Source: Spirogloea muscicola
Taxonomy: Eukaryota; Streptophyta; Zygnematophyceae; Spirogloeales; Spirogloeaceae
DNA: 64,000 nucleotides
Assembly: GCA_009602725.1 (NCBI GenBank)
Contig: WELB01000148.1
Coordinates: forward strand, 185,318 to 249,317
Direction of reading: 5' to 3'
The stretch's first letter is position 1. Each line of letters starts with the position of its first letter. Below, in pieces: positions 1-11,440 of the stretch. The position numbers and the translations under genes were made by a program. The notes under the pieces are model-generated. The model saw nothing but the letters and a program-made list of their open reading frames with translations, ran no database searches and had not been told where the DNA came from.

Positions 1-1560
1 GCTAGTTCACGTTGACGAATCCATTAGCTCTTGCTTCCATCTGACACCACAGTCACCTCCAGCTAGCCAGGCCGTTTGAGTCGGAGTGGGTGCCCTGCCA
101 GGGCCCCTATCCTGGGGAGGAGGCCCGCACTTGACCTGTTAAGTAGAGTAGCATTCCTGTAATGTTCTGATATGTGGGCCGTGTGTGGACCTGGTTCTCA
201 TGCAGGCGGCGATATCTTTCTCCAACTACCTTGGCCGCTTCTTTTGCAATGAATGCAAATACAACCGCAACCGCTTTGATGAACCTGAGGATGAGGAAAG
301 GTTCCTCATTCACAATTGGCCCAGCCGCCCGACCGGCAAGATGCACGGTATCAGCAGTGCATACAGTGAAATTATCTTCTTCAAGGAGAGGGCGCCGTGG
401 AATGAGACGCGCCGTAGTCGTTTTGGGGCTGTGAGGAGCTCCTGAAGCTGGAGGCCACCCACTGTCGTTGTCTTGACACGAGTGTCTGCTTGTGCAAGGT
501 AGTTTTGGGTATTGGTTGTGTTTCCTATGTCTAGCGTGAGCCTCTGTGGCTCCTCGAGTGGAAGGTCCACATTTGTGAGGCACTGCGTTCAAAATTCTAC
601 CATTCATTCCTATCTGGCGGCCTATTAGTATCACTTGTGTAGCAAGGAGTGTTGTAGGTTGAGTGGTTAGCTGCCTATTCTCAGGTCTATCATGTCAAGC
701 TTTTAGTGTCTCTTTGGTGCGATGCCTCGCGTGTAGACTTTGCAAGCGAACCCGTGAGTCTTCTGTGTTGCTGTGTGACTGACCTCTTGGTTTGCAATTT
801 GGAAGCTGCTGCTTAGCCAGACTGGCACCGATATGACTACATTGCAAGACCTTCTTACGCTGAACGTTCATTGTTTGCGGTGAAGAAGTATGCAATTGCA
901 CTCGACAAAAGTTGACAGCAATGGTCTTCAATTGTGCAATCATTTGGCGAGATTGCTATTTATCTTGATGAGCGCTGCCGAGCATGGTTTCGGTGTTAGA
1001 TTGAATGCCGCACCTTGCCATGCCAACTCGCATCAGCTCAGCTTTTGACATATCCCTTTAGCAATTTTGGCTCTGTGAACAAGCTTGCATTTGTTGACAA
1101 ATTTATCAGGCGGCCTCCTTACGGACCATCATTTAACGCTCTTCGAGACTGAGTAGCTATTGCTTCTATCTTGTCACGCATGGCTGCATACTGAAGCCCC
1201 CAACTTTCTTGGGTCAAAGTGCATCTCCCTGACTCCGAAGGATGAAGGAAGTAGTACCAGCTCAGCGTGGTCTCCAATGCCGCTCTTCGTACTTGGCCTT
1301 ACATTATGGGCTTACCTTGCACATGCTCCGAGGGACTAGGGGCCCGCTCGATTGCTACTCCTGCACGCTATCTCGGGCCTGCTAGCGTCTGATCATCTTG
1401 CAGGCGTACCTTTCAACTGGATAGCTCAGGCAAGCTAGCACTGGTAACGCAGTAATTTTAAGTTAGTCTACTGATGCTCCATCCTCGCATGTATCCACAG
1501 CCATTTGGCACAAATGCGTTAGCTACTCACCTGCACCCTTCTGAGGAGCTCAGTCCGTTC
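1..1560. other. No gene or element recognised
   Basis: Open frames occur on both strands, for example about 175 codons on the minus strand at 107-634. None shows a recognisable domain, splice pattern or similarity to other parts of the window. Composition is more balanced than in the LTR-rich DNA to the right. It may be very old transposon debris or plain intergenic DNA. Confidence 0.4.
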
Positions 1561-2620
1561 CTTTGTTGGAGTGCAGTTCCTTAATCACAAAGGCGTGAAA
1601 ATGTGGACGGAGACTGCTGCAAGGACGGGCTGCTCAAAGTATTCATATAGCTCAAGCCGCCACTGCATCGCTGCCACCAAAATAGGTAGGAGTCGTCTCC
1701 TCACAAGTGCTCGTCCAAGGTGGCTAAGAAGTAGGCCAGCTCAGGGGTTGGGCGGAGTTGGGCAGATGCACCACCAGGATTACGGAGCTCCCCTCCACTG
1801 TAGTCTCGTGCATAGCTGTGTGTTTTAGGCGCCTTTCGGCTCTTTGGACCTTGTACCTTTGGACATATTCTTGGGCTGGCCATTCCCAGCCACTACCTTG
1901 AATAGGAACAGCTTTCTTTCTGCAAAAGAACAGCACCAATGCCGATCAAAGAGGCGTCACATCATCTTGTATGTGGACGTCCCACTCAGATTGCGTCCTT
2001 ACGAGTGACCTTCGTGAGAGGAGATGCTATACTTTCATACCCTGGTAGGAAATTACTGTAGAAGGAACGCAAAAAGCAAGAAGGAACGCAATTGTGGCAC
2101 ATTCAGTGGCACTGGCCGGTCTTTTGTTAACTACTGCAGTCCTTTTGAGGTCGACGCCAACCCCGTCTTTGTCACAACATGCGCTAAGTATGTCAGCTCC
2201 GGCCGGATACACAAATCTGCGGATCTCTTGGCATACAGTTGATTGCATGCAGCAATTGCAGCACTTGCCGCCGGAGCAGTGCATTTACCTCTGGCGTTTT
2301 GATGAACACCAGTATGCCATCCAAGTAAAGCAGAACGAAATTATACAGTAGGGGGCCAAAGACTTTCGTCATCACAGCCTGGAATGTGGCAGGTGCTTTG
2401 GTTCAAACAAAGCTGAGCGGCTTGGGTTAATTGTGACCAAGCGGCGTATGGAAAGCCACCTTCGGGACGTCCTCAGGCGTAACACGAATCTGGCGATAAC
2501 CACTTTGCATATCGAGGGAGCTAAACACACTAGCTTCCACGAGACTATCGAACAGGTTGTCAATACCAGACGAAGGGTACCAGTTCTTGACAGTGAGCTT
2601 GTTCAGGGCTGAAACTTGAT
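1560..2620 (-). mobile_element. Ty3/Gypsy polymerase relic (old)
   Basis: This is a decayed fossil of the same Ty3/Gypsy lineage found further right. The stretch near 1,930-2,050 matches, at DNA level, the RNase H/RT junction of the better copies near 14,150-14,350. The minus strand around 2,193-2,375 still encodes the reverse-transcriptase core around the motif YLDGILVF, where YLDDILVF is usual. No LTRs are seen at either end. It is broken many times over and is clearly older than the element at 11.8-17.9 kb. Confidence 0.7.
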
Positions 2621-2789
2621 GGATGTCGTGCCTGCCCGTTTAGCTCTGACTACGCATCGAGGTGCCACACCTGGAGCTCCGCCTACAGGTCAGGGCTCTG
2701 CTTCATTAGTTATCAATAGCCTGCCCTGCATGACCTCACCAACAGGCGACAGACATGCAAAGAATGTGGCAGAAAGCGTCACCACACCC

Positions 2790-3435
2790 GAGAGGTCCAT
2801 GGCACGCATGGAGCTCAACCCTCGCTTCACGCGGCGGCTGGGTTTCAAGACACTCCCGGAGTTCCTGGCAGGCTCTGTGGTATTTACCAGTTTGTGATGA
2901 AGGCTGGCCGCCACAGAAGAAGTGCCAGCTGGCGAGAGGCCAGGTAGCTGGGTGAGGCAGTCGGGAGGAGGGGCAGGTGCCGGCGCCCGGACGGCAGAGG
3001 ACTACGACGAGGCCATGCGCCTCGCAGCGGCAGAGGAGGCTGTCGCGGGTCCACCAGCGGCTGAGGACGGGGCCTTGGGGGCCGGGGACGCCGGCCAAGC
3101 GGCAGCGCCTATCAGTGGACCCAATACGTCATTTCTTGCGGCTGCTGGGCAGCAATTTGAGAGCGACAGGGCTGCCAAGGTGGCGGAGTTGGTCAACTTC
3201 CGGCGGCTGCCGGGAGAAGACGTTATGCTTATGGCGCAGCGCATGAAGCAGCTGGGTTGGGACACTGGGCTGATGACTGGGGTGGACGCAGCACAGAAGT
3301 TTTTGGAGGCGGTAGGAGGGGGCAAGAAGGGTGCCTGGCTGGAGCAGCAGGTCTTCACCGCATACCACCACGCATTTCCCATAGACCAGGTGGTCGAGCT
3401 CGCTGACGAGGTGGAGCGTAGACAGTGGCGAGGGC
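2790..3435 (+). mobile_element. Unassigned gag/ORF1-like element, copy 1
   Basis: This is the best copy of a protein repeated three times within 2.5 kb. It runs from MARMELNPRFTRRLGF near 2,803 through an Ala/Gly/Glu-rich linker to a compact helical domain at about 3,158-3,430, with motifs FRRLPGEDV, GGGKKGAWLEQQ and QVVELADEVE. The domain has the look of a retrotransposon gag or LINE ORF1 (an R-x-PGE motif, then amphipathic helices). No zinc knuckle or RT lies next to it, so I cannot assign a family. Its three-fold local repetition, in both orientations, is the evidence that it is mobile. It is treated as a fossil. Confidence 0.55.
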
Positions 3436-3900
3436 CCAGCAAGCCGGGCATGCGGCGGCAGCAGTCGTGCCAGCCGGGCCGGCTGGGTCCGGCCACTGCT
3501 TTAGGCTGGGACCCTGGCCACTGCCGCGGCTGAGCAGCCGGCCTCACTTCGCCCTTGGCTGGCACCACCACCTCCACCGCCCATCCCGCAAAGTGGCGCT
3601 CCTCCACCTCGTCAGCAAGCTCGGCCACCTGGTCTATGGTAGATTCATGGTGGTATGCGTAAAGGCCTGCTGCTCCAGCCAGGCACCCTTCTTGCCCCCT
3701 CCCAGCCCCTCCAATAACTTCTGCGCTGCGCCCACCTCTGTCATCCGCCCAGTGTCCCGACGCAGCTGCTTCATGAGCTGCGTCATAACCATAACGTCTT
3801 CCCCCGGCAGCCGCCGGAAGTTGACCAACTCCTCCACCTTGGCAGCCGTGTCGCATGAAACTTGCTTGCTCAGCAGCCGCGAAAACATGACCTATTGGGT
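3430..3900 (-). mobile_element. Unassigned gag/ORF1-like element, copy 2 (inverted)
   Basis: This is an inverted, more diverged copy of the domain in copy 1, joined to it tail to tail near 3,430. It again encodes FRRLPGEDVMVM, GGGKKGAWLEQQ and ELADEVE on the minus strand. It also keeps some sequence downstream of the domain (to about 3,430) that copy 1 lacks. The pair forms a long imperfect inverted repeat with arms of about 280 bp. Confidence 0.55.
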
Positions 3901-3929
3901 CCACCAACAGGCGCTCGCGCTTGAGAAAA

Positions 3930-4965
3930 TCAAGCGCGGCCAGATTAAGTGGTGGCTGGGAGAGGCCAGCCCCAAGGAATGGACAAGGTCTGAAGGAGCC
4001 GGAGTGCTAAGGACTGAGACAGCAGCAAGCGGACTCTCAGTAACCTCTAGTCAGTAGATGCAAGTCTCAATGGCTAGCAGGCGGAAATACGTCGCCCTGA
4101 CGGAAGCCGGAGGCCGCCGCCAAAGCGCGGCCTGCACGCAAGTGGACCGCAAAGGCAAGGGACCGCTGCAAAGAGACGGCCAAGCGCATCCGGAAGACTT
4201 GGGCGAGGAACCCGGCGACATGGAAGCCCGGCTGCTCGCCCTGCTGCCCGTGGCGGCGGGCCGCTGCTCGCCACGCAAGGTGGTGAAGCAGGTCAAGCCA
4301 TTCTGCGCCAAAGGCGCCGTGTACGTTGACGGCGAGTGGGACAAACTAGTCTCCCACTTGGTGATCCGAGCATCCGAGCATTCGTTCCTTGGCGCCTGCC
4401 GCTTGGCGGACTGCGTAGCCCGCCTCCGCCGACGAGCGTTTGGCGCTCCTGGAATCAAAAGAGTCTGTCGTGACGACGTTGGCAATGAGCCGAGGCCCCC
4501 CGCCGAGCGCGCTGGCGACGAGATCGTGGAGGCGGCCATGCGCCCCAGCGGTCGGAGGCATGATGCTGGTATTCTCGAGTGCCACAGTGTGACCGGCCTC
4601 CACGTATATGCCAAAATGGCATTGCGTGGCAAGTCGTGGGTGCCGGTCCGCTTCCCTCCACGTGCGCACCGGAGCATATGGGCCGCTAAAGACGCCGCGT
4701 GAGGGCTGCGCTCGCCGCACTCGCATTGCTGTACTCCACTTAGGCAGGGTGGGTGGAGGCCGAGTAGGCGGTGCACCGCCGTACGGGATGCGTCGTCCGG
4801 CATCCGAAGCGCGTCGTGGATCGGCGGAGCAGACAACCAAGCAGCCGCCCCTGGTGAGGACGCCGAGAGCAGCCGCGCCCCCGGAGGTCGTCCGGAGGCA
4901 AAAGCCCCAGCGCCGTGGAGAAAGAGGCCGCATCTACCTCCGCCACGAAGCGAAACTTCTTCCCG
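3930..4965 (-). mobile_element. LINE fragment, diverged subfamily, RLE domain and 3' end
   Basis: This is the C-terminal part of a non-LTR retrotransposon. The minus strand encodes the cysteine/histidine cluster QCECGE...HMLRC..GGKRT and, in another frame, LIANVVTTDSFD. These are homologous to the zinc and restriction-like endonuclease (RLE) regions of the copies at 6.1-7.4 kb and 23.0-24.3 kb. Reading frame is lost several times, so the fragment is dead. Its 3' untranslated part (3,930-4,060) keeps the GGCTGG...CCAGCC stem-loop typical of the family, near 3,950-3,972. The 5' end abuts copy 3 of the gag-like element near 4,965. Confidence 0.7.
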
Positions 4966-5290
4966 CTTGGCCGGCGTCCCTCCCCCAAGACCCCCCATCC
5001 TCAGCCACCGATGGACCCGCGACAGCCTCCTCTGCCACTGCGAGACGCATGGCCTCATTGTTGTCCTCCGCCATCCGGCCGCCAGCACCCGCCTCTCCTC
5101 CAGACCGCCTCACCTAGCTACCTGGCCTCTCGCCAGCCAGCACCTCCTCTGTGGTGGCAAGCACCTCCTTTACTACAGTCTGGTTAGCCTATAGCGCCGG
5201 GCCTGCCAGGAACTCCGGGAGGGTCTTGAAACCCAGCCGCCGCGTGAAGCGGGGGTTGAGCTCCATGCGCCATGGACGCCTCCACCCTCA
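4965..5290 (-). mobile_element. Unassigned gag/ORF1-like element, copy 3
   Basis: On the minus strand the DNA at 5,201-5,275 encodes the same MELNPRFTRRLGFKTLPEF start as copy 1. The DNA at 4,990-5,130 matches the linker that follows. Only the N-terminal half of the element is present. The left boundary is the LINE fragment at 3.9-4.96 kb. Confidence 0.55.
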
Positions 5291-5669
5291 TCTCGAGCTC
5301 CACCAGGCAGGTCCCATCCGACCTCCCTATGTAGCAACTTTACGTCCGCTCGGCCGTCTCATCCCAATCCATGCTGGAATGCTCGCCACGCTCACGGCAG
5401 ACGATACGCTGCCCTCGCAGTCGCTGGGCGCAGCACCGACCTTCGATCCGTCCGTCTGCAGATCCGCCTCGTCCGGCTGCCGATCAACCGGCGAAAGCGA
5501 GTAGTGCCCGCCGCTCGCGGTGGGCATCCAGATCCAAGGCCCCCCAATGCCGCCGCGTCACTCGACCTCCCAAACCCTCGCAGAGATTCTCTCTCTGCAA
5601 GTAACCGCTATCTCCTCGCCTCTCTCGCTCCTGCGTGGTTACGTCTGCTGGGGGATCTCTCGCCGCTGC
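5291..5669. other. Unassigned sequence between repeats
   Basis: This is GC-rich DNA with short open frames on both strands. No domain, splice structure or match to other elements in the window was seen. It probably belongs to transposon debris, since both neighbours are repeats. Confidence 0.3.
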
Positions 5670-5940
5670 GGCCCCTCTGGCCACCCTGGCCTGGAGCGCT
5701 GGCCTGCGCGACGCGCCGGACCCTCCGAGCCCTCGCCGGCGGCGGTTGCGGCGGCGGCTGCGCTAGGTCGTTCTCCAACGGGGGACTTGAGGAGAGACGG
5801 CCTCTCTCCGCCGTCCCCCTTTGGAGAAAGACCTAGCGCCGCCGCCGCAGCCGCCGGCGAGGGTTCGGAGAATCCGGCGCGCGTCGCGCAGGCCAGCGCT
5901 CCAGGCCAGGGTGGCCAGGGGGCCGGAGCGGGAGAGTGAT
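5670..5940. repeat. Foldback: ~110-bp inverted repeat with ~35-bp loop
   Basis: The left arm (about 5,670-5,786) is matched by the reverse complement of about 5,822-5,940 with only scattered differences. For example GGCCTGGAGCGCTGGCCTGC occurs in the left arm and its complement in the right. The loop, 5,787-5,821, is itself near-palindromic around GACGGCCTCTCTCCGCCGTC. A related unpaired module with GACGGGCCTCTCTCCGCCGTC-like sequence recurs at about 6,025-6,065. The structure resembles a foldback or MITE-like element. No target duplication could be assigned. Confidence 0.65.
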
Positions 5941-6077
5941 CCTCCGGCGGGGGTGAGCACGCGGGACCGAGTGGGCCGACGCGCGCCATGCCTCCAGACC
6001 GTCGCCAGCGGCGGCTGCGGCGGCGGCAGGGACCTGCGGAGAGACGGGCCTCTCTCCGCCGTCCGGTCTTGTTAAAA

Positions 6078-7428
6078 TGATGAGGGGCTCGCCCATTGAG
6101 GATAGGGGCTGGAAAAAGCCAGCCCAAAAAAGAATTAACAAAGGACGAGAAGGGGCCAGGGGAAGTACGAAGAACAACAAGCACAGAAGAAACGAAGCAG
6201 CTACGAAGCACTCAGTAACCCCTGCTAAGCAGCCTCAGGTCAGAGAGACTGGGTTCCTGGAAGCGGGTCCCCTGGCCAGAGCCAGAGGCAGCAGCGAGGG
6301 CTCTGCCTGCACGCAGGTGCAGCACGCGGGCCATAGACCTCTGCAGCGAGACGGCCAAGCGCAGGCGGTACACCTGCGCTAGCGACCCTGCTGCATGGGA
6401 GTCCACCGGCTCCCCATGGAAGCAGCGGACAATGTCGTGGCGTGAGAGCTGGTTGAGCAGCTCGAGCCACCGAGCGCCCAGCGCCCCGTGCGCATCGATG
6501 GCAAGCGGGAAGAACTTGTTTTCCCGCGGCTGATCTGCGTATTTTAGCTCCTTGGCCTGAGCAGCGCAGGCTACCGCATACCCAGCCTCGGTGGCACACT
6601 GGGCTGGGTTCACAGCGGTCGTATGAGTCAGTGGTCACCACGTGCAGGAGAAGACGTGGCCCGCCGTCTGGTGGGGTGGCCACAAGGTCGACGCGACGAG
6701 CGTGGAGACCGTCGGCCCGTTGCTGGAGCGGCATGACGGCGGAGTTATCGGCTGCCACCGAGTAGCAAGCCTCCACAAGGATGCCATGCATCGCATCCCG
6801 GAGACGGTCGTGGGCCGCTGTCCGCTCTCCGCCGTGGGGACAGCGCAGAACATGAGCGGCCAGCTCCCAGGCTCGGCCCCTCGCTCGCCACATTCGCACT
6901 ATTGCACACCCTGGAGACATGGCGGCGGCAGGCCCAGGAGTTGGTTGACGGCACTGCGGAACACCTCGTCCGGGAGTGTGAGGGCGTCATTGAGGGGGAG
7001 GGCCTGGAGCCAGGGCGGTGTGCGCGAGGTGCGCAAAGAAGACAGCCTGGCCCGCCAGGTCCGGGTGCACCGCGAGCAGCTCCTGGTGGGCGGAGCGTAG
7101 CGACGCCTGGAAAGGCAGCACACCCGTTTCTACCTCCACCATCGCCTGCTCCAGCGCACGCCAGCCGTGGACCAAGAAGCGCTGGGCCACGGAGGCGGCT
7201 GTCTGCGCCCAGCTGCCGAGGTACGCCGCCCGGCAGGAACGGACGAGCGGGCGCAAGCCGAAACCGCCGTAAGTGAGGGGTACCGTTGCCTGATGAAGAG
7301 CGGCAGGCGACTGGGGGAAGCCCCGGTGGCGGACCAGGGCCGCCAGGCTCGTCACCATGCCTGCATCGAAACCCGCGTACGCCGCCAGCGCCCCTGGGAA
7401 CGGCAGGGAAGCGTCAGATACTGGGCAA
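6078..7428 (-). mobile_element. LINE with restriction-like endonuclease, 5'-truncated copy
   Basis: The minus strand encodes the end of a non-LTR retrotransposon polyprotein. First comes the post-RT region (SLAALVRHRGFPQSP, then GLRPLVRSCRAAYLGSWAQ, 7,358-7,020). Then come the zinc cluster and the RLE-like block with R-V-DLVATPP and LLLHVVTTDSYDR, then the C-terminus ending SLSDLRLLSRGY near 6,215. About 40 residues between the post-RT and zinc regions, present in the copy at 23 kb, are missing here, and the frame changes more than once. The 3' untranslated tail reaches 6,078 and contains the family stem-loop (GGGCTGG...CCAGCCC) near 6,107-6,126, with GGGCGAGCC-type sequence at the extreme end. 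There is no poly(A). The combination resembles RLE-bearing algal LINEs such as Dualen/RandI, but the family is an inference. Confidence 0.8.
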
Positions 7429-7429
7429 G

Positions 7430-7548
7430 TAAAATAAGCACAACGAGAAACGAAGCAGCTTCTTCGTATTACTCAGTAACCCCTGCTAAGTAGCCTCAGG
7501 TCAGAGAAGCTAGGGCTCCTGGAAGTGGGTCCCCCGGCCATAGCCCCC
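7430..7548 (-). mobile_element. LINE 3'-end fragment, second copy
   Basis: A second, very short copy of the same LINE 3' coding end and start of the untranslated tail lies directly upstream of the first in the same orientation. The segment repeats the SDLRLLSRGY stop region found at 6,215. Such extreme 5' truncation is typical of LINE insertion. Confidence 0.7.
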
Positions 7549-7568
7549 CCCCCCCCCGAGGAGGGGGG
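7543..7568. repeat. Poly-C/poly-G hairpin
   Basis: A run of about 14 C is followed by GAGGA and a run of 7 G, and can fold on itself. It sits at the junction between the LINE 3' fragment and the Ty3/Gypsy relic, and may be an assembly weak point. Confidence 0.6.
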
Positions 7569-7599
7569 GTCAAGGCAGTAGGTACAGGGACTCCACGTC

Positions 7600-10500
7600 C
7601 GGCGCGCCGGGGCTCTCCAGTCCGTCCATACGGGTTGCACCTTGCCCACGAAGCCCAACCCACTTGGGTAGCAAGTTGTGCAAAAGCACAGCCCGTAAGG
7701 ACTAGGTCCTTGGTGCTCAGCAGTACTTGCGCACGAACGTCGAAGGACACATCTTGTCGATGTCTGTCAGTATAAGCCTTCTGATGACCCTGGGCAAATT
7801 CCAAGAACTGCCGAGCCCGTCTCTGAGCCTCCAGGAGGGTCCCATTTAAGGCTACCGCGAAGATAGCTCGGTCCGGCCTCCCCACCTGGAGTGGAGCTCG
7901 GGGATGCTGACCATGATTGAGGAAGAAGGGTGTCTCCTTGGTGGACTCATGGTAGGCGTTGTTCACAGCATAATCTGCTGGGGCTAATACTCAATTCAGA
8001 CAGTCGGGCTGGGTTTGACAAGTGCCTAAGCATGTCCTCGATCCCGATTTAGTCGCTCATTTCACCCATCAGTTTGTGCATACAAGGCTGTGGACATGGC
8101 TTGCACCAAGAAGCTTGCAAACTTCCTTCTGGGACTGAGTGAGAAGCGTGGATTGCGGTCCGAGACCATCCTCTCAAATACCCCATGCAGCTTCCACACC
8201 GTATCCACAAAGATGCCAACGAAATCCTTCACTGATGCTCGCGTAGTAGTGAATAAAATGCTCCATTACACTTAACGATCCACATAGACGACGATGGCAT
8301 CAAAGCCGCCCCGCGTCTTAGGAAATTCTTAACACGATTGCCTCACACTTACGTTAGTTCACTTCCGCTTCGGCTCTGCAAGGCCTGACGGAAGCGGGCA
8401 GGCTTGCCAGAGGTTGCTTCACTACGTTGGCATGCGGCACAGTTTGTCACAGCATGTACCTGGGCTAAAAAGCCCTTCCACTATTTAGGCGTCGCACAGC
8501 CTGTTTGGTCTTGCGCACTCCCAGATGACCACTGTGAGGCGTATCATGCAGCTCCTGCATCATGTCAGTGCGCAAGCAATTGCAGTCCGGGACCACGATA
8601 GCGTCGCCTTGCCACCAAGAGCCTTTGTCATTGGTGAGGTTGCGTACGTTGGCTGCCTCAGCGAACCACGGGTATTAGCCATACCCCTCACAAATTCGCA
8701 CCTACATTTCAGAGAGTTTGGCCAAGGGTTGCCAAGAAGCTCGACGAGTCGGACGCAGCCTGGCAGCTCGCACTCCAGAAGCATTCAAGGTAGCCAACAC
8801 ATTAGCCCCTATGAAGTTGTGACTCACCGTATCCGCGACATTAAGCCGTCCAGGGCGGTACACTCCCTGAAAACGGAATGATGCCATACACTCGGCCCAT
8901 CGAGCTTGACGCCGAGTCAGATGCTGCTGTGTGTGAAAGTACGTCAACGGGCAATGATCCGTGACAACTGCAAATTCCACACCATCCAGGTAGCAACGCC
9001 AGACATGTAAGGCGTGCACCACAGCCAGCAATTCCTGGTCGCCCGTAGTGTTAATCCGGTCTGCAGGGATCAGCAGACGACTCTCAGACGATATCTCGGG
9101 TGACTCAGACGCTATCGGAAGCACGGCACAATGCCGGTCAAAGAGGCATCGCAGGTGAGCTCAAATGGCACGCCTTCTCGAAGAAATGCCAGAACAGGCG
9201 GAGATGTCAGAGCCTGTCGTGATTCCTCAAATGGCCTCTGGCATTCGAACGGCCACTCCCGGGTTACGTACTTACGAGTAAGCTCCGGAGGAGGAAGTGC
9301 CAAATTCCCATACCCGTGTACAAATTACGGAGGTGATTCGCATAATCCATAATAATTTCAACTGAGGTACATTCCGTGGCACAGGCCAATCCCGTACAAT
9401 CGAAGTCTTCGTGGGGTCGATACGTATGCCGTCTTTGCCCGCGACAGTCTCAAAGAACATCAGCTCCGGTTGGCAAAACACGCACTTGGACCTTTTGGCA
9501 TACAACTGAACCTCACGCAACAACTGCAGCACTCGGCGTGGTGCCCCACGTCATCATCCGGCGTTTTGCTGAACAGCAGTATGTCGTTCAAGTAAAGCAG
9601 CACAAAATCATAAGCAGGGATCCAAAGACCCTCGTCATCACAGCCTGGAACGTAGCCACTGCATCAATTTGGAACTAAAGCTGAGCACCTTGAAGTGGAG
9701 TGTTCAAGTGGCGTACGGAACGCCGTCTTGGGAACATCCGCAGGCGTGATACAAATAGATTGATACTCACTTTGCAGGTCCAGGGAGTTAAGCACCTGCG
9801 ACCCGATCGAGCAGATCATATTTCCGAGGGAAAGGGTATTGATAGTGAGCTTGTTCAGAGCTCGATAATCAAATGCACGAAGATGCTACCCTACTTCTTG
9901 ACAAGGAGGTTAGGTGCACCGTACGGCAACTGAGAAGCCTCAGGATGCCCCTTCCGCAGCAGATCCTCCATCTGGGATTGTATTTCTCGACATTCGGGAG
10001 GGCTCAGCCAGTACATGGGACAGTACGGCGGACTAGCGTCTGCCTCCAAAGAAATGCTATGAGCCACACCTCGATGAGGAGGTAGACCGTCCTGAAGAGA
10101 GTCGGGAAAAGCGTCTGCAAAGTCCTCCAGCAACTTATCAAGAACCCCGCCATGTGATGCCTCAGCATTCACACACTAGTCAGGCTCAGACTCGTCACTC
10201 AACGTGTAATGATCCAGCCGTTTGGTAAAGCCACACGGGTCTGTTGGCATTACATGACCGGCCATTTGGGACAAGTGGCCCGCCAGGTGGCTGGCTGGCC
10301 GGGCAAGTGGCCCACCGAGGTGAGGGCCCCGCCCGTCCAGAAATACCCCTCGCTAGGATCCACCCGTCCAAGGGAGATCTTTGGTCCGCAGCAAGGCAGG
10401 CCATGGGGCGACCCGCTTGCATCCCCGGAGGGCGGGTTGCACGGGGAGGCACGAAGAGCCTTGGGGCTGAGGCTCGAGGGGAATTCAAACCGGTGAAGCC

Positions 10501-11084
10501 CAGGAGCAGCCTTGCCGCTGCTCGCCGCCGCAGCCACCGCCGCACTCTGCTGCGGGGCCTGCTGCACCGGCCTGCGCCCAGGAGGTGGAGTTGCCGCCGG
10601 ACAGCGACGCCACAGGGCCTGTCTTCCGCTGCGCTTATGCGCTAGTGCTTTGCCTGTGTAGTAGGTTGGTCCCTAAACCCCCTACAGCCGACCTCAATAA
10701 GGACTGCTCACCCTAACTGCGTGTGTAGGGCGAGGTTCTCTACACAACGCCATCATCATAGGATATGCCGTCTGCACAGTGCTAATGTGTAATTCATCGC
10801 TTCATCTGCATGGTGGACAGCAGAATGGAAGCCCCTGCCGCCAATGGCGGTCCACAGGGAAGGTTATTGCAAAGGACAAAGTGCCGTGCGCCACGTTGGA
10901 CAGTGCAAGCTTGGCCTTTGAAATCAAGGCATGCTGATGTGGCACAACGGCAATCATCACCCAATATCACAACAAATGCAGCAGCCAACGCAATGGCGTT
11001 ACAAGGCACCTCGGTCTTGTATTGCTGAATGCGCTTGGGGAACTTGCACAGACCCAGCAGTTCGGTGGGTTGGCCATCGGCCAA
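7600..11084 (-). mobile_element. Ty3/Gypsy chromovirus relic (outer element), pol part
   Basis: The minus strand holds, in 5' to 3' order, the end of the protease (VILGDD, about 10,800-11,084), RT start (FADAFPDSLQDGLPPHRGVA, 9,891-10,172), RT middle, RNase H (VVTDHCPLTYFHTQQHLTR, 8,702-9,124), and integrase with its C-terminal region down to about 7,600. It is the host for several insertions. An LTR-A sits at 10,205-10,744, and its protease is split at 11,084/18,749 by LTR-B. The remaining protease segment lies at 18,749-18,973. It is broken in many places and old. Confidence 0.85.
10205..10744 (+). mobile_element. Solo LTR-A inserted in the outer Ty3/Gypsy element
   Basis: This LTR of about 540 bp begins TGTAATGATCC and ends TTCTCTACA. 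It lies opposite in orientation to its host element and is flanked by a perfect 5-bp target duplication, CAACG (10,200-10,204 and 10,745-10,749). With no internal region, it is a solo LTR left by recombination between the two LTRs of a former element. Confidence 0.9.
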
Positions 11085-11189
11085 TTTAACGTCCCGCCGT
11101 CACGGGACGCTTAAAATTGAGCTAATGCAAACGTGTAGTGGCGCGAATTAGTGGCGCGGCCCAGTGTTGCTATATCCCCGCGGCCCACT

Positions 11190-11440
11190 GACAAGCGAGT
11201 GACGCGCACGCAACTGACGCATGCGACGCATGCGTGACGCGCGGCGTAACGCGCCGCCGCGCCGCCTCCGCTGCGCCGCCTCCAGAAGTGGAGCGTATCC
11301 TGGGCTTCCAGAGAGCTGCTCGGCGGTGTCGCCGCTTCCAGAAAGGAGCTACAAGGGGTGCCGCCGTACTCGTAGTGACACGCATGTGACGCGTGTGACG
11401 CGCGCCTGCGACGCCGCGACGCGCCTGTGACGTGCAGGGC
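11190..11440. repeat. TGACGC-rich head of LTR-B
   Basis: The LTR-B head carries dozens of overlapping copies of TGACGC, GACGCG or their complements. Related stretches occur at 18,060-18,115 and 35,330-35,430. In an LTR this position is the U3 (promoter) part, so transcription-factor sites of the ATF/CREB type are possible. That role is inference. Confidence 0.5.

Noticed and set aside
107-634. 175-codon minus-strand open frame as a host gene
   Set aside because: It has no domain, no splice context and no similarity, and overlapping frames on the other strand are equally open.
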